Shown piece after piece: positions 42,522-51,904 of a DNA stretch of 64,000 bases (the stretch's first letter is position 1; each line of letters opens with the position of its first letter). Both the position numbers and the translations under genes were made by a program. Source of the DNA: Chthonomonadia bacterium (lineage in GTDB: Bacteria; Armatimonadota; HRBIN16); NCBI GenBank assembly GCA_013314755.1, contig JABUFA010000001.1, positions 211,594 through 275,593 of the forward strand, read 5' to 3'. The notes below the pieces were generated by a model that saw nothing but the letters and a program-made list of their open reading frames with translations, was not told where the DNA came from and searched no databases.

Positions 42522-45500
42522 TCAGAACGGTCTATCCGCATAGAAGGGTGTATCCACCCGATATGTGTCACTGCTGACGACCTCATTGACGTTCGCCCAG
42601 CTCTTCACCCGTCGCGGCGTCCACCACACGATGTCCTCCGGCCTCATCCCGTCGGTCAGGTAGGTGCGTGGACCGTCAATTTCATTTTCCACCCGTGTGG
42701 CGCCCGGGTTGTAGTTGGCGGGGTCTATCTCAAAGACCTCTCCGTTGAACCTGCTGCTATCGGGCAGGAGCCCGCGATAGGCGTTGGCTATCAGGTAGTG
42801 TCCGTTGGGCAGACGTACAGCGCTCACCGCCCACAGCGGGATAGCCCGGCTGATGTATACATCCACCGGCTGTGGTCCTCTGATGCGGTCCCGCAGGTGC
42901 GTCAGACTGCGGTACACCTCGTCGGTCAGCCTCCATTTGATACGCCACTGATTGGGCGCGAGGCGTTCCAGGTCAAACACGCCCTTATCGGTGGCGAGTA
43001 CGATGTTGTACACGACGGTTCCTGTTGCGCTGTCGTAGCGCACCGGATACACCTGCACGCTGTTCGGACTGCCGATAGGCACCCGGTTATTGGAGCCGAG
43101 CGGTTCGTTGGGCAGAAGTACCTCGCTGAAAGCTTCGGTGATGTCCAGTCCAGCGCCGATGGTGCGCACCATCACCGTGCCCCCGACGCCCTCTTCGCCC
43201 GTGCCGTCCGGGCGCACGCGATAGTTGGCTACCGTCGCCACTAGTGTAAACACCGGTGCACCGCCGCTGTAGCCCGACACGATGCGCTGGATACCCGTGT
43301 AGCGGTACTTGCGCCTCTCGGCGCCGCTCGCGCTTGTCCAGAACAGCTGGCGTCCTGCAATCAGCGGACCGACCGCTCCAGTGGTGGCATCGGCGGCGTA
43401 GCGGTCTACCACGTCGATCAGCCGCCCGTTGCCCGTGTCGGCAATCAGGTAGTGCACCCAGAACTCCAGGTCCTGCGCGTCTTCAAAGGGGTTGACCCGA
43501 TTGCCACCCGCTTCTTTCGGCACGTATTCGGTGTAGATGTTCACGTCCTGCGGCTCGCGCAGTTCGTGCGGGTCGCCCGGCATCAGCGGGGCGGGCGGCT
43601 TCGTGGGGTCCGACAGGTCAAGGCGAGGCGGGTTCTCGAATCGGCGCAGTTCCGCCGTCACGTTGCCCGACCGATCCACCCACACGATGCGGTTGTTGCC
43701 GGTATCTACCACAATCATCTCGTTTGCGCTGGTGCGATACACTTTTGCAGGGCGTGCCACCGATGTAGGCGTCACGCTCACCACTGGCGCGGAACCACCT
43801 GAAGCGGTTCCCCACAGCCTGCTGGCATCCATGCTCCACGCCACCTTGCCGCCCGGGTCCATTTCCAGCAGGCGGTGGCTGTCGGCAATCAGCGTCATCT
43901 GACGCTCAAACACCTTGATGCCCGTATCGCCGACCGCCGCCAGCAGTCCACCCGACACGGCGACCGACGCGATGCCCTGAGTGCCCACCTGCGCCCGACG
44001 CAGCTCGTTCAGTGTGGCTGTCAGCAGGTTGACCAGAGACGGTCCCCACGTCGCCGGGTTGTTCGGGTCGTAGCCGTAATCCGCCGGCTTGCCCAGCGCG
44101 GGCCACAGCACGTGGTTCGGCTTGTCCGAGTCCTGGGTAATCAATGGCACGTCGTCGCCCGTCTGGATGCTGGGGTCGGTTGCGGTGGGATCGGCAGAGA
44201 CCGCAATCACCGTAGAGACCTGCACTCCCGGCGCATCTACCTGCACCGGCAGGTATACCACGTCGCCCGCCACTACCGGCGATGCCTTCACCCGCACCGC
44301 CGGGATGAACATGAACCACTTCAGGTTGCTGTAGGTAGAAGGCTGGATGAAATACTGGCGCGGCGGCTCACTGCCTGCAGTGACCACCACCAGCGTGGGC
44401 TGAGACAGGCTGAAGGCGAATATTGCGCCGCCTCCGCCCGCGCCCGGCATCATGTTATTGATGGTGATGATTCCGCCAGCCCGGTTGACCGAATACTGCG
44501 CCGGCTGCACATAGGTATACTGCGTAGGACCGCTGGCACTGCGTATCACGTCCACCTGCCGGATTTGCAGGGTGGCGTTGCCCGGGATGGCGATGGGGTT
44601 GCCGTTGTCGTCGCGCAGGCGCAGTTCCACGCGCGGGTTGTTGTTGAACGCCATCAGCACCGTGCCCGGTATCTCGCCGATGGGCGGACCGAAGTTTGCG
44701 CGCGCCTCCGCCACCGCGTAGGTGGTGTCGCCGAACACGGCAGGCGGTGCAGAGAAGCCGACCGGGTTAATGCCGATGTACTGCCCGGAGGGCAGCGGCG
44801 TGCCGAACAGCGTGTGCTTCAGCTGCAGGGATGGGGGCACGTTCACCTGCTGTTGAGGCGTAATCTGGTCGGTGTATCCGTTGTGCAGCTGCCAGCGCCA
44901 GCGCATCACCGTTCGGTTGCCCGGCTGTTCCAGCACGGCGTACACACTGCCATTATCGGTGGTATAAATCACGTTATCGCCGGCATCCAGCGCGGGCTGA
45001 CCCATGATGTTTTTGCTCGGATTGGGCACGACGTCGGCGATACCCACGCTGGTGCGTACCGGTGTGCCGGGCGACTTGCCCCAGTCGATAAAGTAGTTCA
45101 TTACCACCACCGGGTTGGTGGCTGGCTGGCTGGAGAACTGAATCGTGCCTGCGTTCACCGTCACGCGCGAATCGGGCAGGTCGTAGCGGTCTACCAGCAC
45201 CAGCGAGCCGTCCGTCTGGCGGTTATACACCCACACCACCGGGTTCAGCGGGGTGTAAGGGCTGGTTGGGTCCGCCAGGAAGATGTGCAGCTGCCGTCCC
45301 TGCGCGCGGGTGACAAAAGTGCGCTTATCGTTGTTCGGGTTGCTGAGCACCTCACCCTTCGTGCCCAGCCAGAAAGCGTACACGGCGCTGGTCAGCGTGC
45401 CCGTAGTGGAGCTGGGAGCAGTGGAGACGTAAGCCATCAGGTCGGAAGCGATGGAGCCTTCGCCCGTTTGCCCTCTGTCCTGCACATAGCCCAGTGTGAC

Positions 45501-47069
45501 GCCACCACGTATCAGGGGCAGGTTGGTGCGAGGCTGTATCCAGTCTTGCCCGGAACTGCCGGAGTTAATCACCTCACCGGTGATCGCCCACAGCACATAC
45601 AGCCGTCCGTTATTGCCGCTCGTACCCGCCTGCATAGCGGGCACCACAATCAGCCCTTCCGCCGCGGCGGCAACGGGAATATCATCGGTATCAAACGGCA
45701 CGGCGTTGGGCAGGTTGCGCTCCCAGACTAGGTTCGAGCCATCCGACAGCCCGGCGATGGGCGAGTTGATACCTCCCGTGCGCGGGAAGGCGCGGTATGC
45801 CTGAACGGTGCCGTTCTTCAGCGTCACCACAACCAGCGCACGCTGAAGCGGGTCGTTGCTGGAGGTTGGTGTCTCCACGATTTGCGGTGTGGAAACAGGT
45901 TCCGACCCCAGCGGAGCCTCCCATATCTCATCGTAGGGCGTGCCCCTCTGCCACAGGTCGGGCAGACCATCATCCTCATTGCCATCGCCGTCGATATCGC
46001 GGCGCGGGTTGGCATCGAAGCAGTACAGGCGCAGTCCACCCAGAGGCGACGCACCGACCACAAAGAGCGCGCCGTTGTAGAACACCGGTGCCGAGGCGAA
46101 CGTGCCCACTGCCTGCAGTCCAGCCAATCCCCACTTTTCCACCAGCGGCGCCCCTGCACTCTCGAACGTGCCCGAGGTGCGGCGCGCGCTTTTGCGCTGT
46201 GCGGTAAACGCCGACGCCCACTGAATCATGTTGTAGCCGAACTTCAGGTTCGGGGGCGCAGCGGCGGCAAAGTTGTCGTTGGCGACCGGAACGCCCGGCG
46301 GAGCCACCGCATGGCTGAGCGCATAGGCAATACCGATAGAGGAAACCACTACCGCCCCACTGCCATACTGTCCTGCCATCAGCACCGGGCGTCGGTTATC
46401 CTGGCGCACCGCAATCGGAGCCAGCACACCGGGTGCAGGGGGAGCGTTCAGGTCGGCGCCGACCGCGCTCAGCGAGCCGCGAATGCCCGCGCCCATCCGG
46501 TTCAGCTCCCCCAACCGAATGGGGTAGGGGATGTTCACCAGCGGATGGGTGGGATATACCAGCAGTCCGTTGGTCAGCCCTTCGTCGTTGAACTGTAGGT
46601 CGAGGAAAAGGGGCGCGCGTGTGTCGATGGTATAAGCCGTCTGGTTATCGATCCAGAGCAGACCGCCCGCGTCCACAAATTTGCGCAGCTTTTCGCGCTG
46701 TTCGGGGGTGAAGGCGATGTTACTGCCCTGCGTGGCAATGACCGCGGCGTCGAACTTGCGCAGGTCTTCCATCGAAACCGTGTCCAGGTTCACCACCCAG
46801 TAGGGCGCCATGTTCTTCCTGCTGCCCGGTCCAGCCAGCGGGTTGACGAAATCCCACCCGCCGGGCTTGTAGTCGGTTCGTCTGTCCAGCACGTGCCACA
46901 CGAAGGGGGTAAGCACGGGGTTATTACCGACCTGCAGCACGCAGACGCGAATCTGCTTGCGCACGGCGGTGTACGTATAAGCATCCCCCTGTGCTGTGCG
47001 AGAGATCCCCAGCCACATGGCGAAGACGCCCAGTCCTATCAGTATCAACAGTCGGTTTCGCATAGCCAT
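42522..47069 (-). CDS. giant exported beta-propeller protein with an N-terminal amidotransferase-like domain
   Basis: 1515 residues; the ATG at 47069 shares one base with the stop of the 79-residue gene (TGATG). Signal peptide 'LLILIGLGVFAMWLGISRTAQGDA'. Residues about 40-240 look like a class I glutamine-amidotransferase/ThuA-type Rossmann domain ('DAAVIATQGSNIAFTPEQREKLRKFVDAGGLLWIDNQT', 'GSGAVVVSSIGIAYAL'), without an evident Cys nucleophile. Propeller segments follow ('GALFVVGASPLGGLRLYCFDANP', 'DAGDNVIYTTDNGSVYAVLEQPG') and NHL-like text near the end ('NEMIVVDTGNNRIVWVDRSGNV'). Embedded in the pilus operon before the 2274-residue protein. Probably extracellular; function unknown. Confidence 0.83.
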   Translation of the reverse strand: MAMRNRLLILIGLGVFAMWLGISRTAQGDAYTYTAVRKQIRVCVLQVGNNPVLTPFVWHVLDRRTDYKPGGWDFVNPLAGPGSRKNMAPYWVVNLDTVSMEDLRKFDAAVIATQGSNIAFTPEQREKLRKFVDAGGLLWIDNQTAYTIDTRAPLFLDLQFNDEGLTNGLLVYPTHPLVNIPYPIRLGELNRMGAGIRGSLSAVGADLNAPPAPGVLAPIAVRQDNRRPVLMAGQYGSGAVVVSSIGIAYALSHAVAPPGVPVANDNFAAAAPPNLKFGYNMIQWASAFTAQRKSARRTSGTFESAGAPLVEKWGLAGLQAVGTFASAPVFYNGALFVVGASPLGGLRLYCFDANPRRDIDGDGNEDDGLPDLWQRGTPYDEIWEAPLGSEPVSTPQIVETPTSSNDPLQRALVVVTLKNGTVQAYRAFPRTGGINSPIAGLSDGSNLVWERNLPNAVPFDTDDIPVAAAAEGLIVVPAMQAGTSGNNGRLYVLWAITGEVINSGSSGQDWIQPRTNLPLIRGGVTLGYVQDRGQTGEGSIASDLMAYVSTAPSSTTGTLTSAVYAFWLGTKGEVLSNPNNDKRTFVTRAQGRQLHIFLADPTSPYTPLNPVVWVYNRQTDGSLVLVDRYDLPDSRVTVNAGTIQFSSQPATNPVVVMNYFIDWGKSPGTPVRTSVGIADVVPNPSKNIMGQPALDAGDNVIYTTDNGSVYAVLEQPGNRTVMRWRWQLHNGYTDQITPQQQVNVPPSLQLKHTLFGTPLPSGQYIGINPVGFSAPPAVFGDTTYAVAEARANFGPPIGEIPGTVLMAFNNNPRVELRLRDDNGNPIAIPGNATLQIRQVDVIRSASGPTQYTYVQPAQYSVNRAGGIITINNMMPGAGGGGAIFAFSLSQPTLVVVTAGSEPPRQYFIQPSTYSNLKWFMFIPAVRVKASPVVAGDVVYLPVQVDAPGVQVSTVIAVSADPTATDPSIQTGDDVPLITQDSDKPNHVLWPALGKPADYGYDPNNPATWGPSLVNLLTATLNELRRAQVGTQGIASVAVSGGLLAAVGDTGIKVFERQMTLIADSHRLLEMDPGGKVAWSMDASRLWGTASGGSAPVVSVTPTSVARPAKVYRTSANEMIVVDTGNNRIVWVDRSGNVTAELRRFENPPRLDLSDPTKPPAPLMPGDPHELREPQDVNIYTEYVPKEAGGNRVNPFEDAQDLEFWVHYLIADTGNGRLIDVVDRYAADATTGAVGPLIAGRQLFWTSASGAERRKYRYTGIQRIVSGYSGGAPVFTLVATVANYRVRPDGTGEEGVGGTVMVRTIGAGLDITEAFSEVLLPNEPLGSNNRVPIGSPNSVQVYPVRYDSATGTVVYNIVLATDKGVFDLERLAPNQWRIKWRLTDEVYRSLTHLRDRIRGPQPVDVYISRAIPLWAVSAVRLPNGHYLIANAYRGLLPDSSRFNGEVFEIDPANYNPGATRVENEIDGPRTYLTDGMRPEDIVWWTPRRVKSWANVNEVVSSDTYRVDTPFYADRPF

Positions 47070-47308
47070 CACCCTTCTTCTCTCGGCTCAATCTGTTCGG
47101 GATCGATACCCAGCTCACGTAATCGCTGTGCCAGACGTTCGGCACGCTGTTGCGCACGGCGGCGTTCCGCGCCCCGGTCATGGAAAAGCGCTTGGAGCCC
47201 TCCTTCGATGGTCACTATCCAACGAAACTGCTTTGTGTTGTCCGCCATCGGCTTGCCATCGGACTCAGGGTAGACCACTGGCTCCCGTTGCGAGGCGAGG
47301 ACAGCCAT
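47069..47308 (-). CDS. 79-residue soluble coiled-coil protein in the pilus operon
   Basis: Short but well supported: GAGGTGAT before the ATG, one base after the stop of the 900-residue gene, and its own stop overlaps the next start. The N-terminal 40 residues are a short beta-like region ('FRWIVTIEGGLQALF'). The rest is a charged helix ('ERRRAQQRAERLAQRLRELGIDPEQIEP') that closely resembles the C-terminal tails of many Uma2 proteins. No signal or membrane segment, so it should stay in the cytoplasm. Family not recognised. Confidence 0.75.
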   Translation of the reverse strand: MAVLASQREPVVYPESDGKPMADNTKQFRWIVTIEGGLQALFHDRGAERRRAQQRAERLAQRLRELGIDPEQIEPREEG

Positions 47309-47309
47309 A

Positions 47310-50012
47310 TCACCTCATCTCCCCCACATAGAGCAGTCCCGGACTGACCGGCAGGCGCGGCATCGGCGGCAGACGCCGTCCATACTGATCGACGCGCACC
47401 ACGCCCGCTGTGGTAAACACCGGGTCGTACTCCATCACCAGGTTATAGCCCATTGGCAGATTGCGAGTGGGGTCTCGCGGGTCGCGCAGATGGAACGGCG
47501 GTATCGGAATGCCCGAATTGCCGTACTGCGGTGGGATCCATCCCCACTTCTTCAGCCACTCGCCCTGGTCCTGGATTGCCCATGGCAGGTTCTCGGCTAT
47601 CGCGCCTCGGATGGTGATGCGGATGTCCAGAGGTTGTCCGTAGAACGGATAGATGGGTGTCTGTACGTTGTATAACTGCCGGCGCAGGTTCTGGTCCACC
47701 GACGATGGGCTGGAACCGATTGGGAACGTGTCGCGCGGGTCGGTGTTGAACCACTCGCCGGGCAGAACCACGAACGAACCCTCCTGCGCGTACATCAGCG
47801 CCTCGATGGCGATGTCCAGCGGCACCACCGCCACCCGGCTCAGGTGGTACTCGTTAGCGGGCGCGTTGCCCCAACCGCTGTTGACTTCAAAGGTGAGCCG
47901 GTTTTCATCGCCCGGTCTGGTGTTCAGCACGTAGTCGCTGCGCGGATTGGTGGGGTCCGTCGGCGGGTTGGAGTTGAAGGGCGATATATTGCGCAGGAGC
48001 TCCAGCCCCAGGTGTTCGTAGTTCACGCCTGAAGCGTTCACCAGATAGATGGTAGGCAGTCCCAGCGCATCAGACAGCCCACCCGGGAAGCGATACAGGT
48101 CTTCATCCAGAACGCCGTTGCCGTTGGTATCGTTCACCGGGTAGTTCACATGCAGGAAGATGCTGGTCTGTTCGTTCTCAATAGCCGCATGGCGCACCAG
48201 CAGTTTCAAGCCGTGCGGCCAGGTGTTGCTGTAGTAGTTGTTCAGCGAAATGGCTGACGAGAACACAAAGGACTGGCGCTGGGTGGGCAGGATAGCGCGA
48301 TGCCACGATGGGAAGTTCAGCGGTGCATCCTGCTCGTTCCAGCTGCCCGCCTCCGTGCCCAGTTCGGGGTCGATGAACAGGGTGGTGTTGACCACCACAT
48401 TCTTCTTCGCCAGCAGAGCAATCGCGCTGGTGTTGTCGGGCTGACCGTTGGGCAGGCGCGGCTTCATCAGGTTGCCCTCGATGAAGATGTCGCCGCCAGA
48501 CACCACCGTTAACTGCTTGCCAGCAGGAATGATGCCGCGGATGCGCACGTTCCCCTCCGCGTAGATGACCCCTGTAAACGGCGTCACAAAGGGCAGACCC
48601 ACCGCCGACTTGTTCAGCGACGGGTCCAGGAGGTCCTGAGACAGCCGCCCATCGGGCAGGTAGGTGCACACCATCGTCACGGCGTTGGTGGGGGAGCCGT
48701 TGGGTGCGCGCCACCGCCCGCGCGTCAGCTGGATGGTGAAGCCGTTGGGGTTCAGACGGATGATTGCGCCCGGTGGAACGTAGTACGGTCCCTGCCAGTT
48801 GCGCGAATCGATCAGGCGCAGGAACTCACTACGCACGGTGGGACCGCCGAACAGCCCCGGCTCGCGAAGGACGTCGGCGCGGTTGTTGATATAGATGCCC
48901 CTGCCAAAGCCGAACAGCCCGCTATTGCGCCCGCCAACCAGCGCACCCGAGTTGCGCGTCATGCTCCAGTAGCGGTTGACGTTGGTGGCAGGGTCGGTCA
49001 GGTCGATAATCGGTGGCTCCAGGCGTGTGATAGAGCGTCCGCCGCCGTCCACGCCCACTCCCATGCGTCCATCGCGCACGACGCCGCCATAGGTGCTGAA
49101 GCTGGTACTGCTGCTGGGCAGAAGGATATTATTGTTCACGCTGACCTGTGCCCTAGGCGCCAGCAGGATGTCTCCCGCCACCTCTAACCGGTCGCCGTTT
49201 TGCGGGTTCATGGTCAGCTCCACCTCGCCGTACCAGCGGATGTTTCCGTTGATTCGGATGGGTGCGCCGCTGGTATTACTGCCCCAAATGAGTCGGACGG
49301 GTATCGGGTTGCCGCTGGCATCGTGTCCCACGATACCCTCGGGCACGCCCAGTTCTACCATCACGTTGGCGCGGTTGTCGCGGTTGGTGACGAAGCGCAG
49401 ATAGTCGGTGATGCCGATGGCTTTATATGCCACCATCTCGCGTCGCAGCCCTGTAGCCGCGCTGGTGAGCATGGTCGGGTCGTTGGGTTCAATCCTGCCC
49501 ACTCGCCCGATGGATTCTATCTTGATATAACGCGAGAGGGGACCCGATTCGGGGTCATTCGGGTCATAGGGGCGCGGATTATAGGTAACCCGAATCAGCG
49601 CACGCCCGTTCTCGAACAGCACCCGACTGTAGCCGCCGCTGGGTCCGGCGACCGGCGTGCCGCAGGGGTTCAGCGTGGTGGATTCGGTGGGCGCGTAGGG
49701 ACGCAGCCATGGATAGTCCGGGTCGCGGCACTGGTCGGGAGGCAGGTTTGCCGGCACCGGGCGCCAGTCCGCACCCTCCTCGCTGAAGGTGATCTGCTGG
49801 TCAGCGTACTGGATACCCGCTTCCGCGAAGTACTGCGCGTCGGTTACCCTGCCGCTGCGCGCTGCGTTTTCGAGGTTGCGCCCGATAATCGCCACGAACA
49901 GCGCACCCATGAACATCATCACGAACATAACCACCACGGCTACAATCAGCGTTTGACCACGCTGAGTGTACACGGCGCCGGTAAGACGGTCTCTGCTGTT
50001 CATTTTGTGCAT
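47310..50012 (-). CDS. GspK/PilX-like large minor pilin without Glu5
   Basis: 900 residues. The N-terminus 'TQRGQTLIVAVVVMFVMMFMGALFVAIIGRNLENAARSGRVTDAQYFAEAGIQYADQQI' is that of PilX/GspK-type minor pilins: Gly before the hydrophobic helix, then Val where other pilins carry Glu5. 'AEAGIQYA' is a hallmark of the PilX_N-like group. The remaining 850 residues are a large beta-rich extracellular domain, including 'GVIYAEGNVRIRGIIPAGKQLTVVSGGDIFIEGN', which suggests a stacked beta-solenoid section. In type II systems the Glu5-less GspK caps the pseudopilus tip. The gene is 13 bases after the preceding prepilin gene. Confidence 0.82.
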   Translation of the reverse strand: MHKMNSRDRLTGAVYTQRGQTLIVAVVVMFVMMFMGALFVAIIGRNLENAARSGRVTDAQYFAEAGIQYADQQITFSEEGADWRPVPANLPPDQCRDPDYPWLRPYAPTESTTLNPCGTPVAGPSGGYSRVLFENGRALIRVTYNPRPYDPNDPESGPLSRYIKIESIGRVGRIEPNDPTMLTSAATGLRREMVAYKAIGITDYLRFVTNRDNRANVMVELGVPEGIVGHDASGNPIPVRLIWGSNTSGAPIRINGNIRWYGEVELTMNPQNGDRLEVAGDILLAPRAQVSVNNNILLPSSSTSFSTYGGVVRDGRMGVGVDGGGRSITRLEPPIIDLTDPATNVNRYWSMTRNSGALVGGRNSGLFGFGRGIYINNRADVLREPGLFGGPTVRSEFLRLIDSRNWQGPYYVPPGAIIRLNPNGFTIQLTRGRWRAPNGSPTNAVTMVCTYLPDGRLSQDLLDPSLNKSAVGLPFVTPFTGVIYAEGNVRIRGIIPAGKQLTVVSGGDIFIEGNLMKPRLPNGQPDNTSAIALLAKKNVVVNTTLFIDPELGTEAGSWNEQDAPLNFPSWHRAILPTQRQSFVFSSAISLNNYYSNTWPHGLKLLVRHAAIENEQTSIFLHVNYPVNDTNGNGVLDEDLYRFPGGLSDALGLPTIYLVNASGVNYEHLGLELLRNISPFNSNPPTDPTNPRSDYVLNTRPGDENRLTFEVNSGWGNAPANEYHLSRVAVVPLDIAIEALMYAQEGSFVVLPGEWFNTDPRDTFPIGSSPSSVDQNLRRQLYNVQTPIYPFYGQPLDIRITIRGAIAENLPWAIQDQGEWLKKWGWIPPQYGNSGIPIPPFHLRDPRDPTRNLPMGYNLVMEYDPVFTTAGVVRVDQYGRRLPPMPRLPVSPGLLYVGEMR

Positions 50013-50025
50013 TCCCCCTCCCGCT

Positions 50026-51870
50026 CTATCGTAACAGGTTGCGTACCCGCACCTGTGTGGTCAGCGACATCAATAGCGGGTCGCCCGTTGTTGGGTCGTA
50101 CAGCTTGATATTGATAGCCAGCGTATACTGCGAGCGCGTCATGTAGTCCACTTTCACCACATCGTTCGCGGTATTGGTCTGTATCCAATAGGTGACCCGA
50201 AGCAGGTCGTATGGCGTGCCATCACTGCGCGTGCCCGACGGTATCTGCCACAGCGGCCAGAACTCCACATAGCCTGTCTGCAGGGTCGGGTGCCCATTGT
50301 TCGTGCCCCGGTAGTTGATGCGATACTGGTTCGGACCCGGCGTGACGTTCCAGGGAACCCGGGTGTACGGCACCAGTCGCGGCTCCACGCCGGGCGGTGT
50401 GGTCTGGTCGGGTCCCCAGATGCGCTCGGAGCCGGGCACGATGGAAACCGTTGCCAGCAGTTTCAACGGGCTCTGCCGGTTATTAGAAGCGGTGTTGTTG
50501 ATGTCGGGTTCCGACAGAAGCAGGTAGCGCCGCCCGCTCTCATCCACCTGCGTATTGCGGGCAAGATATTCGAACACCGGTCGCTCGCCCGGACGGAACA
50601 CCACCGTCGCCGGAAGCGCGAAGTTCACCGTTCCCGAGCGCGGATCCACCGTGCACGCCAGGAACGGATAGGGCGCACCGATGGCATTGGGGTTGCGCTC
50701 CCAGTTGTTCCAGGGGTCCGGCAGATTGGAACAGACATCCTGCGCCCACGTGCCCTCATCGTAACAGCCCGAAGACTCCATCAGCTGATAGGCGGTGATG
50801 TTGAACAGCAACGGACCACGCCCTATCAGCAGGTTGCCGTTCTGGTCTATCGTGGTGGTGTAATACAACGGCGGATTAAGGCTCCGATACACGGTAACGG
50901 CAAACGGACTGCTCCAGCCGCCCTTCTTGGTCATGTAGGCGGTTGGGATGGCGTTGGGCACTTCGTTCGCCGCGTCATCCAGCGCGGTAGGCACTGCCGG
51001 GTCGTCCGTCACCAGTCCGGGCAGGAACTGTATCAGCGGGGTCACCTGCACAATTTGCCCCTGCTGGTTGTACTGCACGTTGATGAGGTCGATATCTTCC
51101 ACTTCGGTAACCGGGCGGCTGACCTCTAACCAGTTCTGCATGTACGACCTGCCATTTGGGGCGATGCGCGTGTCATAGAAGAAGCCCGGCTCGTCAAGGA
51201 TCGGCTGTCCGTTCGCATCCAGCTTGAACAATCGGGTATTGGGTACAAATGCTCCATTACCATTGCGCTCGTACAATACGAACTGCGCCCGCCACAGGAT
51301 GTACGGGTTGTCCGCCGCCACAGCAAGCAGCTGTTCGTTGCGGTTGCTGTAGGGTCGGCTTGGGTCGCGGCGAGCGATGAAATAGCGTACGACGGTGCGC
51401 CCCGCCAGCAGGGGAAGGCGCGGCGGATTGCCCACTCTGCGGTCTGGCGGCACATAGTCACTGCCGTCGGTCGGGTCGGTAACTCCGGTGCCGTTCGGGG
51501 TGACACGCTCTGGCAACACGAAGTCGATCTTGGTGTACGGCAGGTAGAAGGTGACCGGGTTGCCCTGTCGATCAGTCAGGTCGAAGCGCAGGGTGGCATC
51601 GTTGACCGGGTTGCTGGTGGTCAGCGGGTTGAGCACGCGTGAGTTGTCGAACACGTATGCCGCGTCGGCGATTTCGCGCGAGATGGTCTCCATCAGGTCG
51701 CGGGCGGTATCCTGTGCCTGAGCCACCCGCTGGACGCGCCTTGTAAAGTTGAAGCTTTGCAGCATGGGACCAAGCAGAAGCCCCAGCATAATGGCGGTAA
51801 TCGCCATCACCACCAGCAGTTCCACCAGAGTAAACGCCTGTCCTATTTTCATGTTGCCTGTATCTCTCAT
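50026..51870 (-). CDS. large prepilin-like protein (614 residues)
   Basis: The ATG at 51870 is chosen for its AGGGGTG site; an ATG at 51903, right after the stop of the previous gene (TAACATG), is also possible and would add 11 residues. Leader then 'GQAFTLVELLVVMAITAIMLGLLLGPML' gives the pilin helix with Glu5 and Ala before FTLVE. 'RVQRVAQAQDTARDLMETISREIADAAYV' resembles PulJ/GspJ-type minor pseudopilins, but the extracellular part (about 550 residues) is far larger than the usual 200. It contains 'CTVDPRSGTVNFALP', a beta motif shared with its neighbours. Confidence 0.88.
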   Translation of the reverse strand: MRDTGNMKIGQAFTLVELLVVMAITAIMLGLLLGPMLQSFNFTRRVQRVAQAQDTARDLMETISREIADAAYVFDNSRVLNPLTTSNPVNDATLRFDLTDRQGNPVTFYLPYTKIDFVLPERVTPNGTGVTDPTDGSDYVPPDRRVGNPPRLPLLAGRTVVRYFIARRDPSRPYSNRNEQLLAVAADNPYILWRAQFVLYERNGNGAFVPNTRLFKLDANGQPILDEPGFFYDTRIAPNGRSYMQNWLEVSRPVTEVEDIDLINVQYNQQGQIVQVTPLIQFLPGLVTDDPAVPTALDDAANEVPNAIPTAYMTKKGGWSSPFAVTVYRSLNPPLYYTTTIDQNGNLLIGRGPLLFNITAYQLMESSGCYDEGTWAQDVCSNLPDPWNNWERNPNAIGAPYPFLACTVDPRSGTVNFALPATVVFRPGERPVFEYLARNTQVDESGRRYLLLSEPDINNTASNNRQSPLKLLATVSIVPGSERIWGPDQTTPPGVEPRLVPYTRVPWNVTPGPNQYRINYRGTNNGHPTLQTGYVEFWPLWQIPSGTRSDGTPYDLLRVTYWIQTNTANDVVKVDYMTRSQYTLAINIKLYDPTTGDPLLMSLTTQVRVRNLLR

Positions 51871-51904
51871 CGGTGTCACCCCTGTTATATCTCTATCACT
51901 CATG

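Noticed and set aside
42440-42586. Extension of the 2274-residue protein to an upstream start at 42586
   Set aside because: The extension overlaps the end of the 1515-residue gene and would bury the signal peptide about 50 residues inside the protein.
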